DNA from: Bradyrhizobium sp. CB1650 | GTDB taxonomy: Bacteria; Pseudomonadota; Alphaproteobacteria; Rhizobiales; Xanthobacteraceae | DNA length: 64,000 nucleotides | NCBI RefSeq assembly: GCF_029761915.1 | Contig: NZ_CP121695.1 | Location: forward strand, 4,927,501-4,991,500 | Direction of reading: 5' to 3' | Made by a program: the position numbers and the translations under genes | Part shown: piece by piece, positions 54,799 through 63,450 of the stretch | Layout of the letters: each line of letters starts with the position of its first letter | How positions within the stretch are numbered: the stretch's first letter is position 1 | The notes under the pieces: generated by a model | The model's input: only the letters and a program-made list of their open reading frames with translations | Told to the model about the DNA's origin: nothing | The model's database searches: none

Positions 54799-55041
54799 AT
54801 GGCTGTCGACAAAGTCACTTGGGACAGGGTTGGCCGGGTTACCGAGCCCGGACGTTACATGTACACGTTCGGCTGGCTCACGATCACCGCCGACGATATC
54901 GCGATCTGGAAGCAATATCCGGACGCGGCCTTCGCACTCCTGGCGCAGCATCCCTTGCCGGAGCAGGCGATCGGCCAGGAATTCCATCTCGGCGCCTTCG
55001 ATATTGCGCCCGACGCAAGTCCGTCGTTCGCCACGCATTGA
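54799..55041 (+). CDS. Hypothetical protein (80 aa)
   Basis: MAVDKVTWDRVGRVTEPGRYMYTFGWLTITADDIAIWKQYPDAAFALLA is strongly protein-like and similar in feel to a small conserved protein of Rhizobiales. GGGGGACC precedes the ATG. No signal peptide and no known domain. Confidence 0.7.
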   Translation: MAVDKVTWDRVGRVTEPGRYMYTFGWLTITADDIAIWKQYPDAAFALLAQHPLPEQAIGQEFHLGAFDIAPDASPSFATH

Positions 55042-55461
55042 TCGCCGGATCGCCCGATCGACGCGCCAGCCCAGCCCGCCTGCTTGCGCGTCGTCCAGGC
55101 AATGGCGAAGCCGGGTCTGGACTCGCACGCGAGATACGTGCATCGTGAATCGAAGAAATCTTCATATTCCATTGATCTTACTCACCAATCGCGATCTGAT
55201 GCATGATGCGCGGTGCCGCCATCGACTTCGAACGGGTACCGCCATGCGATTGATTGCGCTCATAGTTCCGACGCGACGGTGAGTGCAGGCGCGTTTCTCC
55301 CAGGCGGCGGAGCGCCGGACTGCTCGCGGACGTTGCACTTGCGACGGCACGCATGAAGGGAATCTGTCGCGGTTGTTAATCCGGGCGACAGCACGCGCAT
55401 GACACATGGTCGCATCGGTGAAAGTGGATAAGCCGGCCAAGGGAACCTATTTTCGACGCCG
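55042..55461. other. Intergenic region, nothing recognised
   Basis: About 420 bp. Short ORFs exist on both strands but none has a ribosome site with convincing composition. It should contain the PrsW promoter. Confidence 0.4.
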
Positions 55462-56502
55462 ATGTACCTGATTGAAGCCTTACCCACCGTCATCGGAACT
55501 GCCGCCATCGCACCGGCGCTGCTGATGCTGTGGCTTGTCATTGCCGCCGAGGAGCGCCCGGGACCGCCGGCTCAGGTCTGGACCGCCTTCCTGCTCGGCG
55601 CGGCCAGTATCTCGCTTCTGGGCCTCGCCCGTGCGCCCTTCGCCAAGATGGTCGCCGCTCCCGACAACCCCTGGGCGGCGCTGGCCATGCATTCGATCTT
55701 CGGCGTCGCGCTGCCCGAAGAGGCCGTGAAGGTGATCGCCATCGTGCTGGTCTCCTCGACCAAGCGGCGGACCTTCGCCAATCCCATGGACACCGTGGTC
55801 TATGGCGCTGCGGTCGGCCTTGGCTTCGCGGCCTATGAGAACCTCGCCTATCTCGTGCAGCACGCGGAGATGTGGCGCTCGCTGGCGGCCCTGCGCAGCG
55901 TGCTGACCGTGCCTTTCCACGGCGCGCTCGGCATCATCGCCGGCGCGTATCTGACGATTGCACGCGCAGGCACTGCACTCGGCGCGAACCGCCATCATCG
56001 CGACTGGGCCCGCCTCTCCAGCCGCCTCCTGATGCTGGCAGGCCCGCTCGCCCTGCATTCGGCCTTCGACTTCCCGCTGCTCACGCTGCAGCAAATGCCG
56101 GACCTCGATCCAACGCTGAGAATGTGGCTCGGCGCGGCGAGCCTCCTGATCGGCTTCAGCTCGATCGCCTTTGCCATCCGCCTGGTGCGGCGCGTCGCGC
56201 GCCACCATGCACCCCGCACCGACGTCGCGCGGGAAAGGCTGAGCCAATTGCGGCGCATGTGGGCATTGCTGCTGGCCGGCGGCGGCGTCGGCTTTATCGG
56301 CCTCGCCTTCGTCCTGACCTCGATCCGTCACTGGCTCGTCAATCCCGAGCGCAACCTGACGCTGGCCCTGATCCCAATCGGCCTCACGTCGATCCTGCTC
56401 GGCATCGCGCTTCTGGTCGTCACAACCGCGATCTACATTCTCGGCCGCAACCGCATCCGCACCAGCGCGGAAGGATTTTCATCGGCACCTGGCGGCGGGT
56501 GA
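55462..56502 (+). CDS. PrsW family glutamic-type intramembrane protease
   Basis: Eight-or-more-helix membrane protein (346 aa). The family motifs are present: PEEAVKVIAI (EExxK-type, about residue 92), GFAAYENLAY (about 119), VPFHGALGIIAGAYL (about 150) and LHSAFDFPLL (about 196). In Bacillus, PrsW cleaves an anti-sigma factor; the substrate here is unknown. The neighbour is an HdeD-like protein, which suggests an envelope-stress role. Confidence 0.88.
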   Translation: MYLIEALPTVIGTAAIAPALLMLWLVIAAEERPGPPAQVWTAFLLGAASISLLGLARAPFAKMVAAPDNPWAALAMHSIFGVALPEEAVKVIAIVLVSSTKRRTFANPMDTVVYGAAVGLGFAAYENLAYLVQHAEMWRSLAALRSVLTVPFHGALGIIAGAYLTIARAGTALGANRHHRDWARLSSRLLMLAGPLALHSAFDFPLLTLQQMPDLDPTLRMWLGAASLLIGFSSIAFAIRLVRRVARHHAPRTDVARERLSQLRRMWALLLAGGGVGFIGLAFVLTSIRHWLVNPERNLTLALIPIGLTSILLGIALLVVTTAIYILGRNRIRTSAEGFSSAPGGG

Positions 56503-56575
56503 GCCGTGGGATGGCAACGCCGGTGCGGCCATACTAGACTAAGCCGCATCTGGTGCTGTGACCCGGAGTTCTTCC

Positions 56576-57154
56576 ATGACATCGCCTGACGATTTCGCAC
56601 GATTGCAGTCCGCCATGAGCGAGGCGGTGAAGGCGCATTGGAAGGCGTTCCTGTTCGAAGGGATCCTGCTTGCCGTTCTCGGCATCGCCGCACTGATCCT
56701 GCCGCCGCTCGCCAGCCTTGCGATCACGATCTTTCTCGGCTGGATGTTCCTGATCAGCGGGATCGGTGGGCTGATCGTGACTTACTGGGCGCGCAGCATG
56801 CCGGGCTTCTGGTGGTCGTTGATCTCCGCCGCACTGGCGGTGCTTGCCGGCATGATCCTGCTGGCGCGGCCGATGCAGGCCGTCCTGACGCTAACCATCG
56901 TGCTCGGCGCTTATTTCCTCGCCGAGGGCATCGCCACCATCATGTACGCGCTGGAGCATCGCCGTGAGCTGAACAGCCGTTGGTCGTGGCTGCTGATCTC
57001 GGGCCTCCTCGACATCGCGATTTCGTTCATGGTGATCGCGGGGCTGCCGAGCTCGGCCGAATGGGCCATCGGCATCCTGGTCGGCATCAACCTGTTGTTC
57101 GGCGGCGCCACCCTGATCGGCGTGGCCCTGGCGGCACGCAACAGCAACAGTTGA
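56576..57154 (+). CDS. HdeD family membrane protein
   Basis: A 192-aa protein with six hydrophobic helices in three pairs: FEGILLAVLGIAALILPPLASLAITIFLGWMFLISGIGGL is the typical opening. E. coli HdeD contributes to acid resistance at high cell density; the role here is inferred. CGGAG precedes the ATG at 56576; a GTG 18 bp earlier is less suitable. Confidence 0.88.
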   Translation: MTSPDDFARLQSAMSEAVKAHWKAFLFEGILLAVLGIAALILPPLASLAITIFLGWMFLISGIGGLIVTYWARSMPGFWWSLISAALAVLAGMILLARPMQAVLTLTIVLGAYFLAEGIATIMYALEHRRELNSRWSWLLISGLLDIAISFMVIAGLPSSAEWAIGILVGINLLFGGATLIGVALAARNSNS

Positions 57155-57186
57155 GGCGCCGCGTCGCAACCTGCGTCGATTGGGGG

Positions 57187-57215
57187 GTGACAGCCCCGAA
57201 CGCCTGCGCTATAGA
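57187..57215 (+). promoter_or_regulatory. Predicted promoter of the aroG leader
   Basis: GTGACA (57187-57192) and TATAGA (57210-57215) with a 17-bp spacer. The expected transcription start falls at about 57221-57223, that is on or next to the A of the leader-peptide ATG, so the mRNA may be leaderless. Confidence 0.65.
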
Positions 57216-57222
57216 GCCAGCC

Positions 57223-57303
57223 ATGATCACCGTCGCCACCAGCTATTTTTGGTACTTTAGCTACGACAGCTCGCTGGCGGCGGGAGGATCGCGCTCAATC
57301 TGA
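57223..57303 (+). CDS. aroG leader peptide (26 aa, run of aromatic codons)
   Basis: Codons 8-14 read YFWYFSY (57244-57264): three Tyr, two Phe and one Trp within seven codons, a composition that has no likely reason other than sensing charged aromatic tRNAs. No ribosome site is visible, in line with a leaderless start. The stop is at 57301, 24 bp before the terminator stem. Ribosome stalling here would choose between the RNA structures described for 57235-57352. Confidence 0.85.
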   Translation: MITVATSYFWYFSYDSSLAAGGSRSI

Positions 57304-57352
57304 CACATTGCAGCAAGACATCCGAACAGCCGCCAGACCTGGCGGCTTTTTT
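57235..57352 (+). promoter_or_regulatory. Aromatic amino-acid attenuator upstream of aroG
   Basis: Four segments give three alternative pairings. 1:2 is GCCACCAGC (57235-57243) with GCTGGCGGC (57273-57281), one mismatch, enclosing the aromatic codons. 2:3 is CTGGCGGC (57274-57281) with GCCGCCAG (57329-57336), perfect: the antiterminator. 3:4 is the terminator: A57328-A57335 with T57340-T57347, 8 bp, GACC loop, six T. Stalling at aromatic codons covers segment 1, frees 2:3 and allows aroG transcription. Confidence 0.85.
57328..57352 (+). terminator. Attenuator terminator of aroG
   Basis: AGCCGCCA (57328-57335), loop GACC, TGGCGGCT (57340-57347) and a T6 run, 38 bp before the aroG start codon. 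Confidence 0.9.
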
Positions 57353-57389
57353 GTTGGCCGGCAGGTTCTTCAAAGACAGGAGCCCCGCC

Positions 57390-58475
57390 GTGCTGAGTAC
57401 GACCGACGACCTTCGTATCCGCGAACTGAAAGAGCTGAGTACGCCTGACGAGGTGATGCGTGAGATCCCGCGCACCCTCACCGCGACCCGCGTGGTCATG
57501 GCAGCACGCAACGCGATCCATGCCATCCTGAACGGCCAGGACGACCGCCTTCTGGTCGTCGTCGGCCCCTGCTCGGTGCACGATCCCAAGGCCGCGATCG
57601 ACTATGCCGACCGCCTCGCAAAGCTGCGCGAAGATCTCGCCGACCAGCTCGAAATCGTGATGCGGGTCTACTTCGAGAAGCCGCGAACCACTGTCGGCTG
57701 GAAGGGCCTGATCAACGACCCCGGGCTCGACGGCAGCTTCGACATCAACAAGGGCCTCAGGCTCGCACGCAACGTACTGTCCGCGGTGAACAATCTCGGC
57801 CTGCCGGCGGGCACCGAATTCCTCGACATGACGACGCCGCAATATATCGCCGACCTCGTGTCCTGGGCCGCGATCGGCGCGCGTACAACCGAGAGCCAGA
57901 TCCATCGCGAACTGGCCTCGGGGCTGTCCTGCCCGGTCGGATTCAAGAACGGAACCGACGGCAACATCCGCATCGCGGCGGACGCAGTGAAGTCGGCCTC
58001 GCATCCGCATCACTTCATGGCGGTAACCAAGCGCGGTCGCTCGGCGATCGCCTCGACCGCCGGCAACGAGGACTGCCACATCATCCTGCGCGGCGGCAGC
58101 AAGCCGAATTACGACGCGGCAAGCGTTGCGGCTGCCTGCAACGAGCTGGCGAAGTCCGGTGTCGCGCCGCGAATGATGGTGGATGCGAGTCACGCCAATT
58201 CGAGCAAGAAGCCGGAAAACCAGCCGCTGGTCATGGCCGACGTCGCCGGCCAGATCTCGGGCGGCGAGAACCGCATCATGGGCGTGATGATCGAGAGCAA
58301 TCTCGTCGCCGGCCGCCAGGACGTCGTCGCGGGCAAGCCGCTCACCTACGGCCAGAGCATCACCGACGGTTGCATCGACTGGGCGACCACAGCGTCCGTG
58401 CTCGAGCAGCTCGCCGATGCGGTCGAGATCCGGCGCAACAACCAGCGCGCCGGACTGCACGAGCGCACGGCCTGA
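57390..58475 (+). CDS. aroG: 3-deoxy-7-phosphoheptulonate synthase (DAHP synthase, class I alpha)
   Basis: First enzyme of the shikimate pathway (361 aa), joining phosphoenolpyruvate and erythrose 4-phosphate. LVVVGPCSVHDPKAAIDYADRL, RVYFEKPRTTVGWKGLINDP, LPAGTEFLDMTTPQYIADLVSWAAIGARTTESQ, GFKNGTDG and the metal-binding MMVDASHANSSK are all intact. The GTG at 57390 is supported by AGGAG 8 bp upstream and by family length (about 350); an upstream TTG lies inside the terminator T-run. Its expression is probably governed by the attenuator; the enzyme may in addition be feedback-inhibited, which cannot be read here. Confidence 0.95.
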   Translation: MLSTTDDLRIRELKELSTPDEVMREIPRTLTATRVVMAARNAIHAILNGQDDRLLVVVGPCSVHDPKAAIDYADRLAKLREDLADQLEIVMRVYFEKPRTTVGWKGLINDPGLDGSFDINKGLRLARNVLSAVNNLGLPAGTEFLDMTTPQYIADLVSWAAIGARTTESQIHRELASGLSCPVGFKNGTDGNIRIAADAVKSASHPHHFMAVTKRGRSAIASTAGNEDCHIILRGGSKPNYDAASVAAACNELAKSGVAPRMMVDASHANSSKKPENQPLVMADVAGQISGGENRIMGVMIESNLVAGRQDVVAGKPLTYGQSITDGCIDWATTASVLEQLADAVEIRRNNQRAGLHERTA

Positions 58476-58486
58476 TCGGATGTCAT

Positions 58487-58519
58487 GCGGGCGGGGCGAT
58501 GCTGTCGCGCCCCGCCCGC
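58487..58519. terminator. Hairpin between convergent aroG and small exported gene
   Basis: A perfect 12-bp stem, GCGGGCGGGGCG (58487-58498) with its complement (58508-58519), 9-nt loop and no T-tract. It separates two convergent genes. Confidence 0.55.
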
Positions 58520-58532
58520 AAACCTGTCTGCG

Positions 58533-58796
58533 TCAGCAGCCGCGGCAGATACTCTTGATCTTCTTGTCGAGCAACGCGTCTTCCTTGTTCACCGGATTGT
58601 TCGGATCACTCAGATTCTTCTCACTCGGAACGTCCGATGCGCGCGGCTGACGGTGACCGACCGGCGCGGGCAGAACGCCTGAGCCGATCGATGATCCCGA
58701 AGTTCCCGACGTCCCCGTGCCCTTGCTGCCGGTTTGCGCAAAGCCTGCACTGCCGAACGCCACCAGGAGCGACATTGCCACGACGATCTTTCTCAT
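58533..58796 (-). CDS. Small exported protein
   Basis: An 87-aa protein with signal peptide (MRKIVVAMSLLVAFGSAGFAQ), a Gly/Ser/Thr linker, and a polar tail with two cysteines (KKIKSICRGC). ATG at 58796 follows GGAGGAGCAT. No family recognised; the plan resembles the exported small proteins at 18.3-22.3 kb. Confidence 0.75.
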   Translation of the reverse strand: MRKIVVAMSLLVAFGSAGFAQTGSKGTGTSGTSGSSIGSGVLPAPVGHRQPRASDVPSEKNLSDPNNPVNKEDALLDKKIKSICRGC

Positions 58797-58842
58797 ATGC
58801 TCCTCCAATCCTTAAACCGGCGCCGCCCCGCATCTCATCTGC

Positions 58843-59937
58843 TCAGGTCTCGGGCGGATAGAGATGAACGTCGCCGCAATAGTCCACGATACGATAACGC
58901 GTTTCCGACGCCGCTTCACGCCCATCCGGTGCGGTATTTTGCTCCGCCAACACATAATTCGGACCGACCGGCGACTTGCCCGCACCACCGGGAATGTCGA
59001 TGACGTAGTCCGGCTGACACAAGCCTGACACCCGCCCGCGCAACTGCCGCATCAGCTCCTGTCCGTGTGCCAGCGTTGTGCGCAGATGCGCGGTCCCCGG
59101 CGCGAGATCGCCGTGATGCAGGTAATAGGGCTTGATCCGGCATTCGACGAAAGCTCGCATCAAATCCGACAGAGCGGCGACGTTGTCATTGACGCCGCGC
59201 AAAAGCACGGACTGGCTCACCATGGGAATGCCGGCGTCGACGAGCCGTGCACAGGCGGCACGCGCCGCCTCCGTCAGCTCGCGCGCATGGTTGGCGTGCA
59301 CCGCGACCCAGGTGGTTGCACCTTCGGCCTTGAGCGCCGCGACCATCTCGTCGCTGATGCGCGCGGGATCCGCCACCGGAACGCGGGTGTGAAGGCGGAT
59401 GATCTTGACATGTTCGATGCCGGCAAGATCGACCATGATCTCGCTCATCCGCCGCGGCGACAGCATCAAGGGATCGCCGCCGGTGAGGATCACCTCCCAG
59501 ATCTCGCCGTGCGCACGGATGTAATCGATCGCCGCGCGATAGGCCTGCTCTGAGAGTGCGTTGTCCTTGCCGGGGCCGACCATCTCGCGACGAAAGCAGA
59601 AGCGGCAGTAGACCGCGCAGACGTGAACGAGCTTGAACAGCACGCGGTCGGGATAGCGATGCACGATGCCGGGTACCGGCGAATGCGGATGATCGCCGAT
59701 CGGATCGGCGCTCTCCCCTGGTTGCACATCGAGCTCCGCGGCGGTCGGAACAAACTGCCGCGCGATGGGATCTTCGGGATCCCACGTGTCGATCAACTCG
59801 ATCAGCGCCGGCGTGATCGCAACCGCAAAGCGCGCGGCGACGCGCTCGAGCGCCGGCAGCGCCACGGCGGGCGCAAGCCCCTCGTCCACGAGCTCCGCCG
59901 GTTCCCGCAAGGTCCGTGCAAGATTGGTTTTCGTCAT
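58843..59937 (-). CDS. epmB: Lysine 2,3-aminomutase-type radical SAM enzyme, EpmB-like
   Basis: Converts L-lysine to (R)-beta-lysine for EF-P modification (364 aa). The radical SAM cluster motif CAVYCRFCFRRE (Cys-x3-Cys-x2-Cys) is at about 106, the GGDPL loop at about 152, and the C-terminal PLP lysine is in DIPGGAGKSPVGPNYV. Its size and position next to epmA and efp point to EpmB and away from a catabolic KamA. ATG at 59937 overlaps the epmA stop (ATGA) and has AGGTGG before it. Confidence 0.9.
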   Translation of the reverse strand: MTKTNLARTLREPAELVDEGLAPAVALPALERVAARFAVAITPALIELIDTWDPEDPIARQFVPTAAELDVQPGESADPIGDHPHSPVPGIVHRYPDRVLFKLVHVCAVYCRFCFRREMVGPGKDNALSEQAYRAAIDYIRAHGEIWEVILTGGDPLMLSPRRMSEIMVDLAGIEHVKIIRLHTRVPVADPARISDEMVAALKAEGATTWVAVHANHARELTEAARAACARLVDAGIPMVSQSVLLRGVNDNVAALSDLMRAFVECRIKPYYLHHGDLAPGTAHLRTTLAHGQELMRQLRGRVSGLCQPDYVIDIPGGAGKSPVGPNYVLAEQNTAPDGREAASETRYRIVDYCGDVHLYPPET

Positions 59938-60986
59938 GTCCCACCTACAGGCGGTGTCCACACCACCTGATCAATCCGCAATGCGCCGCTCGCCAGCATC
60001 ACCAGCCGGTCGAAGCCGAGCGCTACCCCGCTCGCCTCCGGCATGTCCGCGACTGCGGCCAGAAAGTCCTCGTCGAGCGGGTAGGCTTCGCCGTAGCGGC
60101 GTTGCTTCTCCGCCATCGCCTCCGTGAAGCGCCGACGCTGCTCATCGGCGTCGGTCAATTCGCCAAATCCGTTGGCGAGCTCGACGCCGCAGGCATAGAC
60201 CTCGAAACGCTCGGCCACACGTGGATTGTCGGCCTTCACCCGCGCCAGCGCCGCCTCTGGAGATGGGTATTCGAACAGAATGGTCAAACGACCCTGCCCC
60301 AGGTGGGGCTCGACATGCTCGACCAGGACCTTGCTAAAGATGTCCGACCAGGTGTCGTCCTCGCTGATGCGGACCTTGCCCGCGGCCGTCCGCGCGAGCG
60401 CTGAGCGGTCGCCCTCGCCGCCCGAAATGGTCGCAAGCAGGTCGATTCCGGCGAAGCGCGCGAAGGCGCCGGCGACGGTCAGGAGCTCCGGCTCGGCAAA
60501 GGGGTCGGCGATCCGGCCGCGGAAGGAGAACTGCCCGATCCCGGTTGCCTGCGCGGCCCTGGCGATCACGACGACGCAATCAGCCATGATGGCGTCGTAG
60601 GGGGCACCCGCACGGTACCATTCCAGCATGGTGAATTCGGGCAGATGCAGGTCGCCGCGCTCGCGATCGCGGAACACCCGGGCGAATTCGAAGATCCGTG
60701 GCTCGCCGGCCGCAAGCAGCTTCTTGCAGGCGAATTCCGGGGATGTCCGCAGGTAACGGGTGGCACGGCTGCCGTCGGGCTGCATGATCTCCGTCCGCGG
60801 GGCGTGCAGATGGGTCTCGTTGCCCGGGGAGACCTGGAGGACAGAGGTTTCGACCTCGACGAAGTCCTGTTCGGCGAAAAATCCCCGTACAGCCCCGGTG
60901 ATGGCCCCTCGCGCCACGAGGAACGGCCGCCGGTCGAGGTGCCGGCCTGGCGACCAAAATGGTGAAGTCGGCTTGTCCCCAACCAT
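59934..60986 (-). CDS. epmA: EF-P lysine aminoacylase EpmA (GenX, LysRS-like)
   Basis: Class II lysyl-tRNA-synthetase-like enzyme (350 aa) that attaches beta-lysine to EF-P. Motif 2 (RYLRTSPEFACKKLLAAGEPRIFEFARVFRDRERGDLHLPEFTMLEWYRAG) and motif 3 (SGVALGFDRLVMLASG) are complete; the anticodon-binding domain of LysRS is absent. ATG at 60986. Divergent from efp, which starts 163 bp away, and coupled to epmB. Confidence 0.93.
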   Translation of the reverse strand: MVGDKPTSPFWSPGRHLDRRPFLVARGAITGAVRGFFAEQDFVEVETSVLQVSPGNETHLHAPRTEIMQPDGSRATRYLRTSPEFACKKLLAAGEPRIFEFARVFRDRERGDLHLPEFTMLEWYRAGAPYDAIMADCVVVIARAAQATGIGQFSFRGRIADPFAEPELLTVAGAFARFAGIDLLATISGGEGDRSALARTAAGKVRISEDDTWSDIFSKVLVEHVEPHLGQGRLTILFEYPSPEAALARVKADNPRVAERFEVYACGVELANGFGELTDADEQRRRFTEAMAEKQRRYGEAYPLDEDFLAAVADMPEASGVALGFDRLVMLASGALRIDQVVWTPPVGGT

Positions 60987-61148
60987 CAACGGACGGCCCT
61001 GCAGCACAGCAAAATGCTGGCATCCAACGGCAAAATCAGTATGTTGCGGCCCGAAACGGGCGCCGAGGTCCAAGGTGTGGCCCCGAGTCCCCTATCAATT
61101 TGACCACGCCCTGGCCGGAGCCGGGCCAAGCAAGCAGGAAATATAGCT

Positions 61149-61715
61149 TTGAGAGTCATCGCCAGTTCTATTCGCAAGGGCAACGTTATCGAGCAAGACG
61201 GCAAGCTCTATGTCGTCGTGAGCGCCGAGAACATCCATCCCGGCAAGGGCACCCCGGTCAGCCAGATCGAAATGCGCCGAATCTCGGACGGGGTAAAGAT
61301 CTCCGAGCGGTACAAGACCACCGACCAGGTCGAAAAGGCCACGATCGAAGAGCGCAACTACACCTACCTCTATGAGGACGGCGACGGCTACCACTTCATG
61401 AACCCGGAAACCTACGATCAGGTCCAGGTTTCCAAGGACATCGTCGGCAACTCCTCCGCGTATCTCCAGGAGAACATGACGGTCAAGCTCTCCATGCACG
61501 ACGCCAATCCGGTGTCGATCGCCCTGCCGCAGCGCGTGACGCTGGAGGTGGTCGAGACCGAACCCGTGACCAAGGGCCAGACCGCCTCCTCCTCCTACAA
61601 GCCCGCGGTGCTCTCCAACGGCGTTCGCACCACCGTCCCGCCGCACATCACGGTCGGTACCCGCGTCGTCGTGATGACCGAGGACGGCTCCTACGCTGAG
61701 CGCGCCAAGGACTGA
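61149..61715 (+). CDS. efp: Translation elongation factor P
   Basis: Three-domain OB protein (188 aa) that relieves ribosome stalling at proline runs. The domain I loop HPGKGTP carries the lysine modified by EpmA/EpmB, here K33. The last domain has the [26 protein letters not shown] pattern. The start codon is TTG at 61149, with AGGAA upstream; the frame fits no ATG. Divergent from epmA-epmB, so the modification system and target are neighbours. Confidence 0.97.
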   Translation: MRVIASSIRKGNVIEQDGKLYVVVSAENIHPGKGTPVSQIEMRRISDGVKISERYKTTDQVEKATIEERNYTYLYEDGDGYHFMNPETYDQVQVSKDIVGNSSAYLQENMTVKLSMHDANPVSIALPQRVTLEVVETEPVTKGQTASSSYKPAVLSNGVRTTVPPHITVGTRVVVMTEDGSYAERAKD

Positions 61716-61735
61716 GCGGGAACGTAGCGGAACAG

Positions 61736-63358
61736 GTGCCGCCGGGGGGCGAGACAGTGGTTGGGAAGGGTTTCCGCTTCGTCTCGCAGCTTCTGGCGTC
61801 GCTTTCGCTTGTCATCGCAAGTCCCCTCGCGGCGGATGAGTTCCGCAGCCCATCACTGTCGGTCCTGCGCGTCGATTGGCGCGCAGCGCTCGACCAACTC
61901 CGCGCCGAGATCAACAGCCGTCCCCAGATCGCGGGCGACTTCATCTTCGCGCCTCGTCGTTCGGTGCCGCGATACGATCCCCGCGCCATGCCGGCGCTGG
62001 TGCAGCTCAACGCCATCTCAGGACAATTTTTCACCGGGATCGCGCGGAGCTCCGTCCCCGTGCTGCTGCCTTTCGATGCTGCCGCCTACCTCGAGGCGCA
62101 GCGCAACGGCGCCGCGCCGAGCCTGGCGCTTGCGCGTTACCAAGCCGATTTCAGTCCGGTCGACATATTCGATGCCGGTCCGGCCGGCTATAGCGCGAGC
62201 TTTTCGTTCGAGCCCGGCGCTGGCGACGGCATGCCGGTCCGGGTATTCGCAAGGCCGGTCGAGGTGCAGATCACCGGCTCCGCGCTCATCTACGACATCG
62301 CCGATCCCACCGGCGGCAAGGGCGAGCAGGTTAAGCCGCTCGCAGGGCTCTATCCGGATTTGCGCAAGTTCATCCGGGAAGGTTATCTGCGCTACGCCTT
62401 CACGCGTTTCGGCGTCGCCTATGTGGTGTCGATCCAGTGCCTCGACAGCGTCGCCAAGCCGCGGCGACTCGCCTGTAAGGAGGCCTATCCGGTCGCCGAA
62501 CGGTTTCTGAAGGCGCTGCGGGTCGCCGGGGGTCAGCGCATGCGGCCGCTGATGGAGGTCGCCTCGGATGTCATCGACCGTCCCGCAGAGCGTTCGCTGG
62601 ATTTCAGCTACCGGCCAAGCGGCGACATCATCCCGAACACCGGCTATCGCAAGCAAGGCGGCCATGCCGACGTGATGGCCTATGCACAAATCCGCTTCCC
62701 ACTCGAAAAGGCACCGGCGTTCGTGCACTCGCAATCGTATGTCAGGCGCGACAAGTCGGACGGTCCAACCGCCTACCCGTGGCGTGACAATTTCTGCGAG
62801 TCACGCAGCTTCGAGGTGTGGCAATGCAACGGCGGCTATGGCCATCAGGGCGAGGATATTCGCGCGGTCGCCTGCCCGCCCGCCGGCGAAGGCCGCGAGC
62901 GCTGCGATCCAAAGCAGCGGGCCGTGGTCGCGGTACGCGATGCCGTGGTGGTCCGCGGCGCCAAAGACCAAGCCGCGACGCTTGAGGTCAACAGCCGCAC
63001 CGAGCACATCCGCTTCCGCTACATGCACATGAATCCGCAGACCATGAACGCCGACGGCCTGCTCAACGGCCGCATCGTCACCGAGGGCGAGAAGATCGGC
63101 GTGGTCTCGAACTATCTCGATCATCCCGCCGGCACTTCCATGCACCTGCATTTCGACGTCCAGGTGTTCACCCGCGACGGCTGGATCTGGGTCAGTCCTT
63201 ACGTGACACTGGTCTCGTCCTATGAGCGTCTGATCCGCGCCCGCGGCCGCGAAATCGGCCCGGAGATCGCAGGCGCCCCACAACCGGTCGCGCATGCGCT
63301 GCCGGACGACACGATCAAGCCGGACCTGCGCGAGGGCTTGGGCCGCGAGGAGAATTGA
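61736..63358 (+). CDS. Exported M23-type peptidase domain protein
   Basis: A 540-aa secreted protein: hydrophobic leader (FVSQLLASLSLVIASPLAA), a long N-terminal region without recognisable domain, then a C-terminal LytM-like domain with the zinc motifs HQGEDIR (HxxxD) and MHLHFDV (HxH). Such enzymes cut peptidoglycan peptides. The start is uncertain (GTG at 61736 or 61757). It follows efp by 20 bp and may share its transcript. Confidence 0.82.
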   Translation: MPPGGETVVGKGFRFVSQLLASLSLVIASPLAADEFRSPSLSVLRVDWRAALDQLRAEINSRPQIAGDFIFAPRRSVPRYDPRAMPALVQLNAISGQFFTGIARSSVPVLLPFDAAAYLEAQRNGAAPSLALARYQADFSPVDIFDAGPAGYSASFSFEPGAGDGMPVRVFARPVEVQITGSALIYDIADPTGGKGEQVKPLAGLYPDLRKFIREGYLRYAFTRFGVAYVVSIQCLDSVAKPRRLACKEAYPVAERFLKALRVAGGQRMRPLMEVASDVIDRPAERSLDFSYRPSGDIIPNTGYRKQGGHADVMAYAQIRFPLEKAPAFVHSQSYVRRDKSDGPTAYPWRDNFCESRSFEVWQCNGGYGHQGEDIRAVACPPAGEGRERCDPKQRAVVAVRDAVVVRGAKDQAATLEVNSRTEHIRFRYMHMNPQTMNADGLLNGRIVTEGEKIGVVSNYLDHPAGTSMHLHFDVQVFTRDGWIWVSPYVTLVSSYERLIRARGREIGPEIAGAPQPVAHALPDDTIKPDLREGLGREEN

Positions 63359-63450
63359 GGGTTAACCGGTTGGTCTCGGTTTGCCCTAACCGCGCAATCG
63401 GCGTCGCCCCGGCGAAAGGCCGGGACGACTTAGGGCAGCGGCGTGTTGCG

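Noticed and set aside
55096..55203. Possible 34-codon plus-strand gene before PrsW
   Set aside because: Opens MAKPGLDSHARYVHRESKK but has no convincing ribosome site or recognised relatives.
55162..55440. Minus-strand ORF of 92 codons upstream of PrsW
   Set aside because: Arg/Cys-rich random composition, no ribosome site, no domain.
57351..57389. TTG start for aroG extending it by 13 codons
   Set aside because: The TTG lies inside the terminator T-run; the GTG at 57390 has a good ribosome site and gives the family length.
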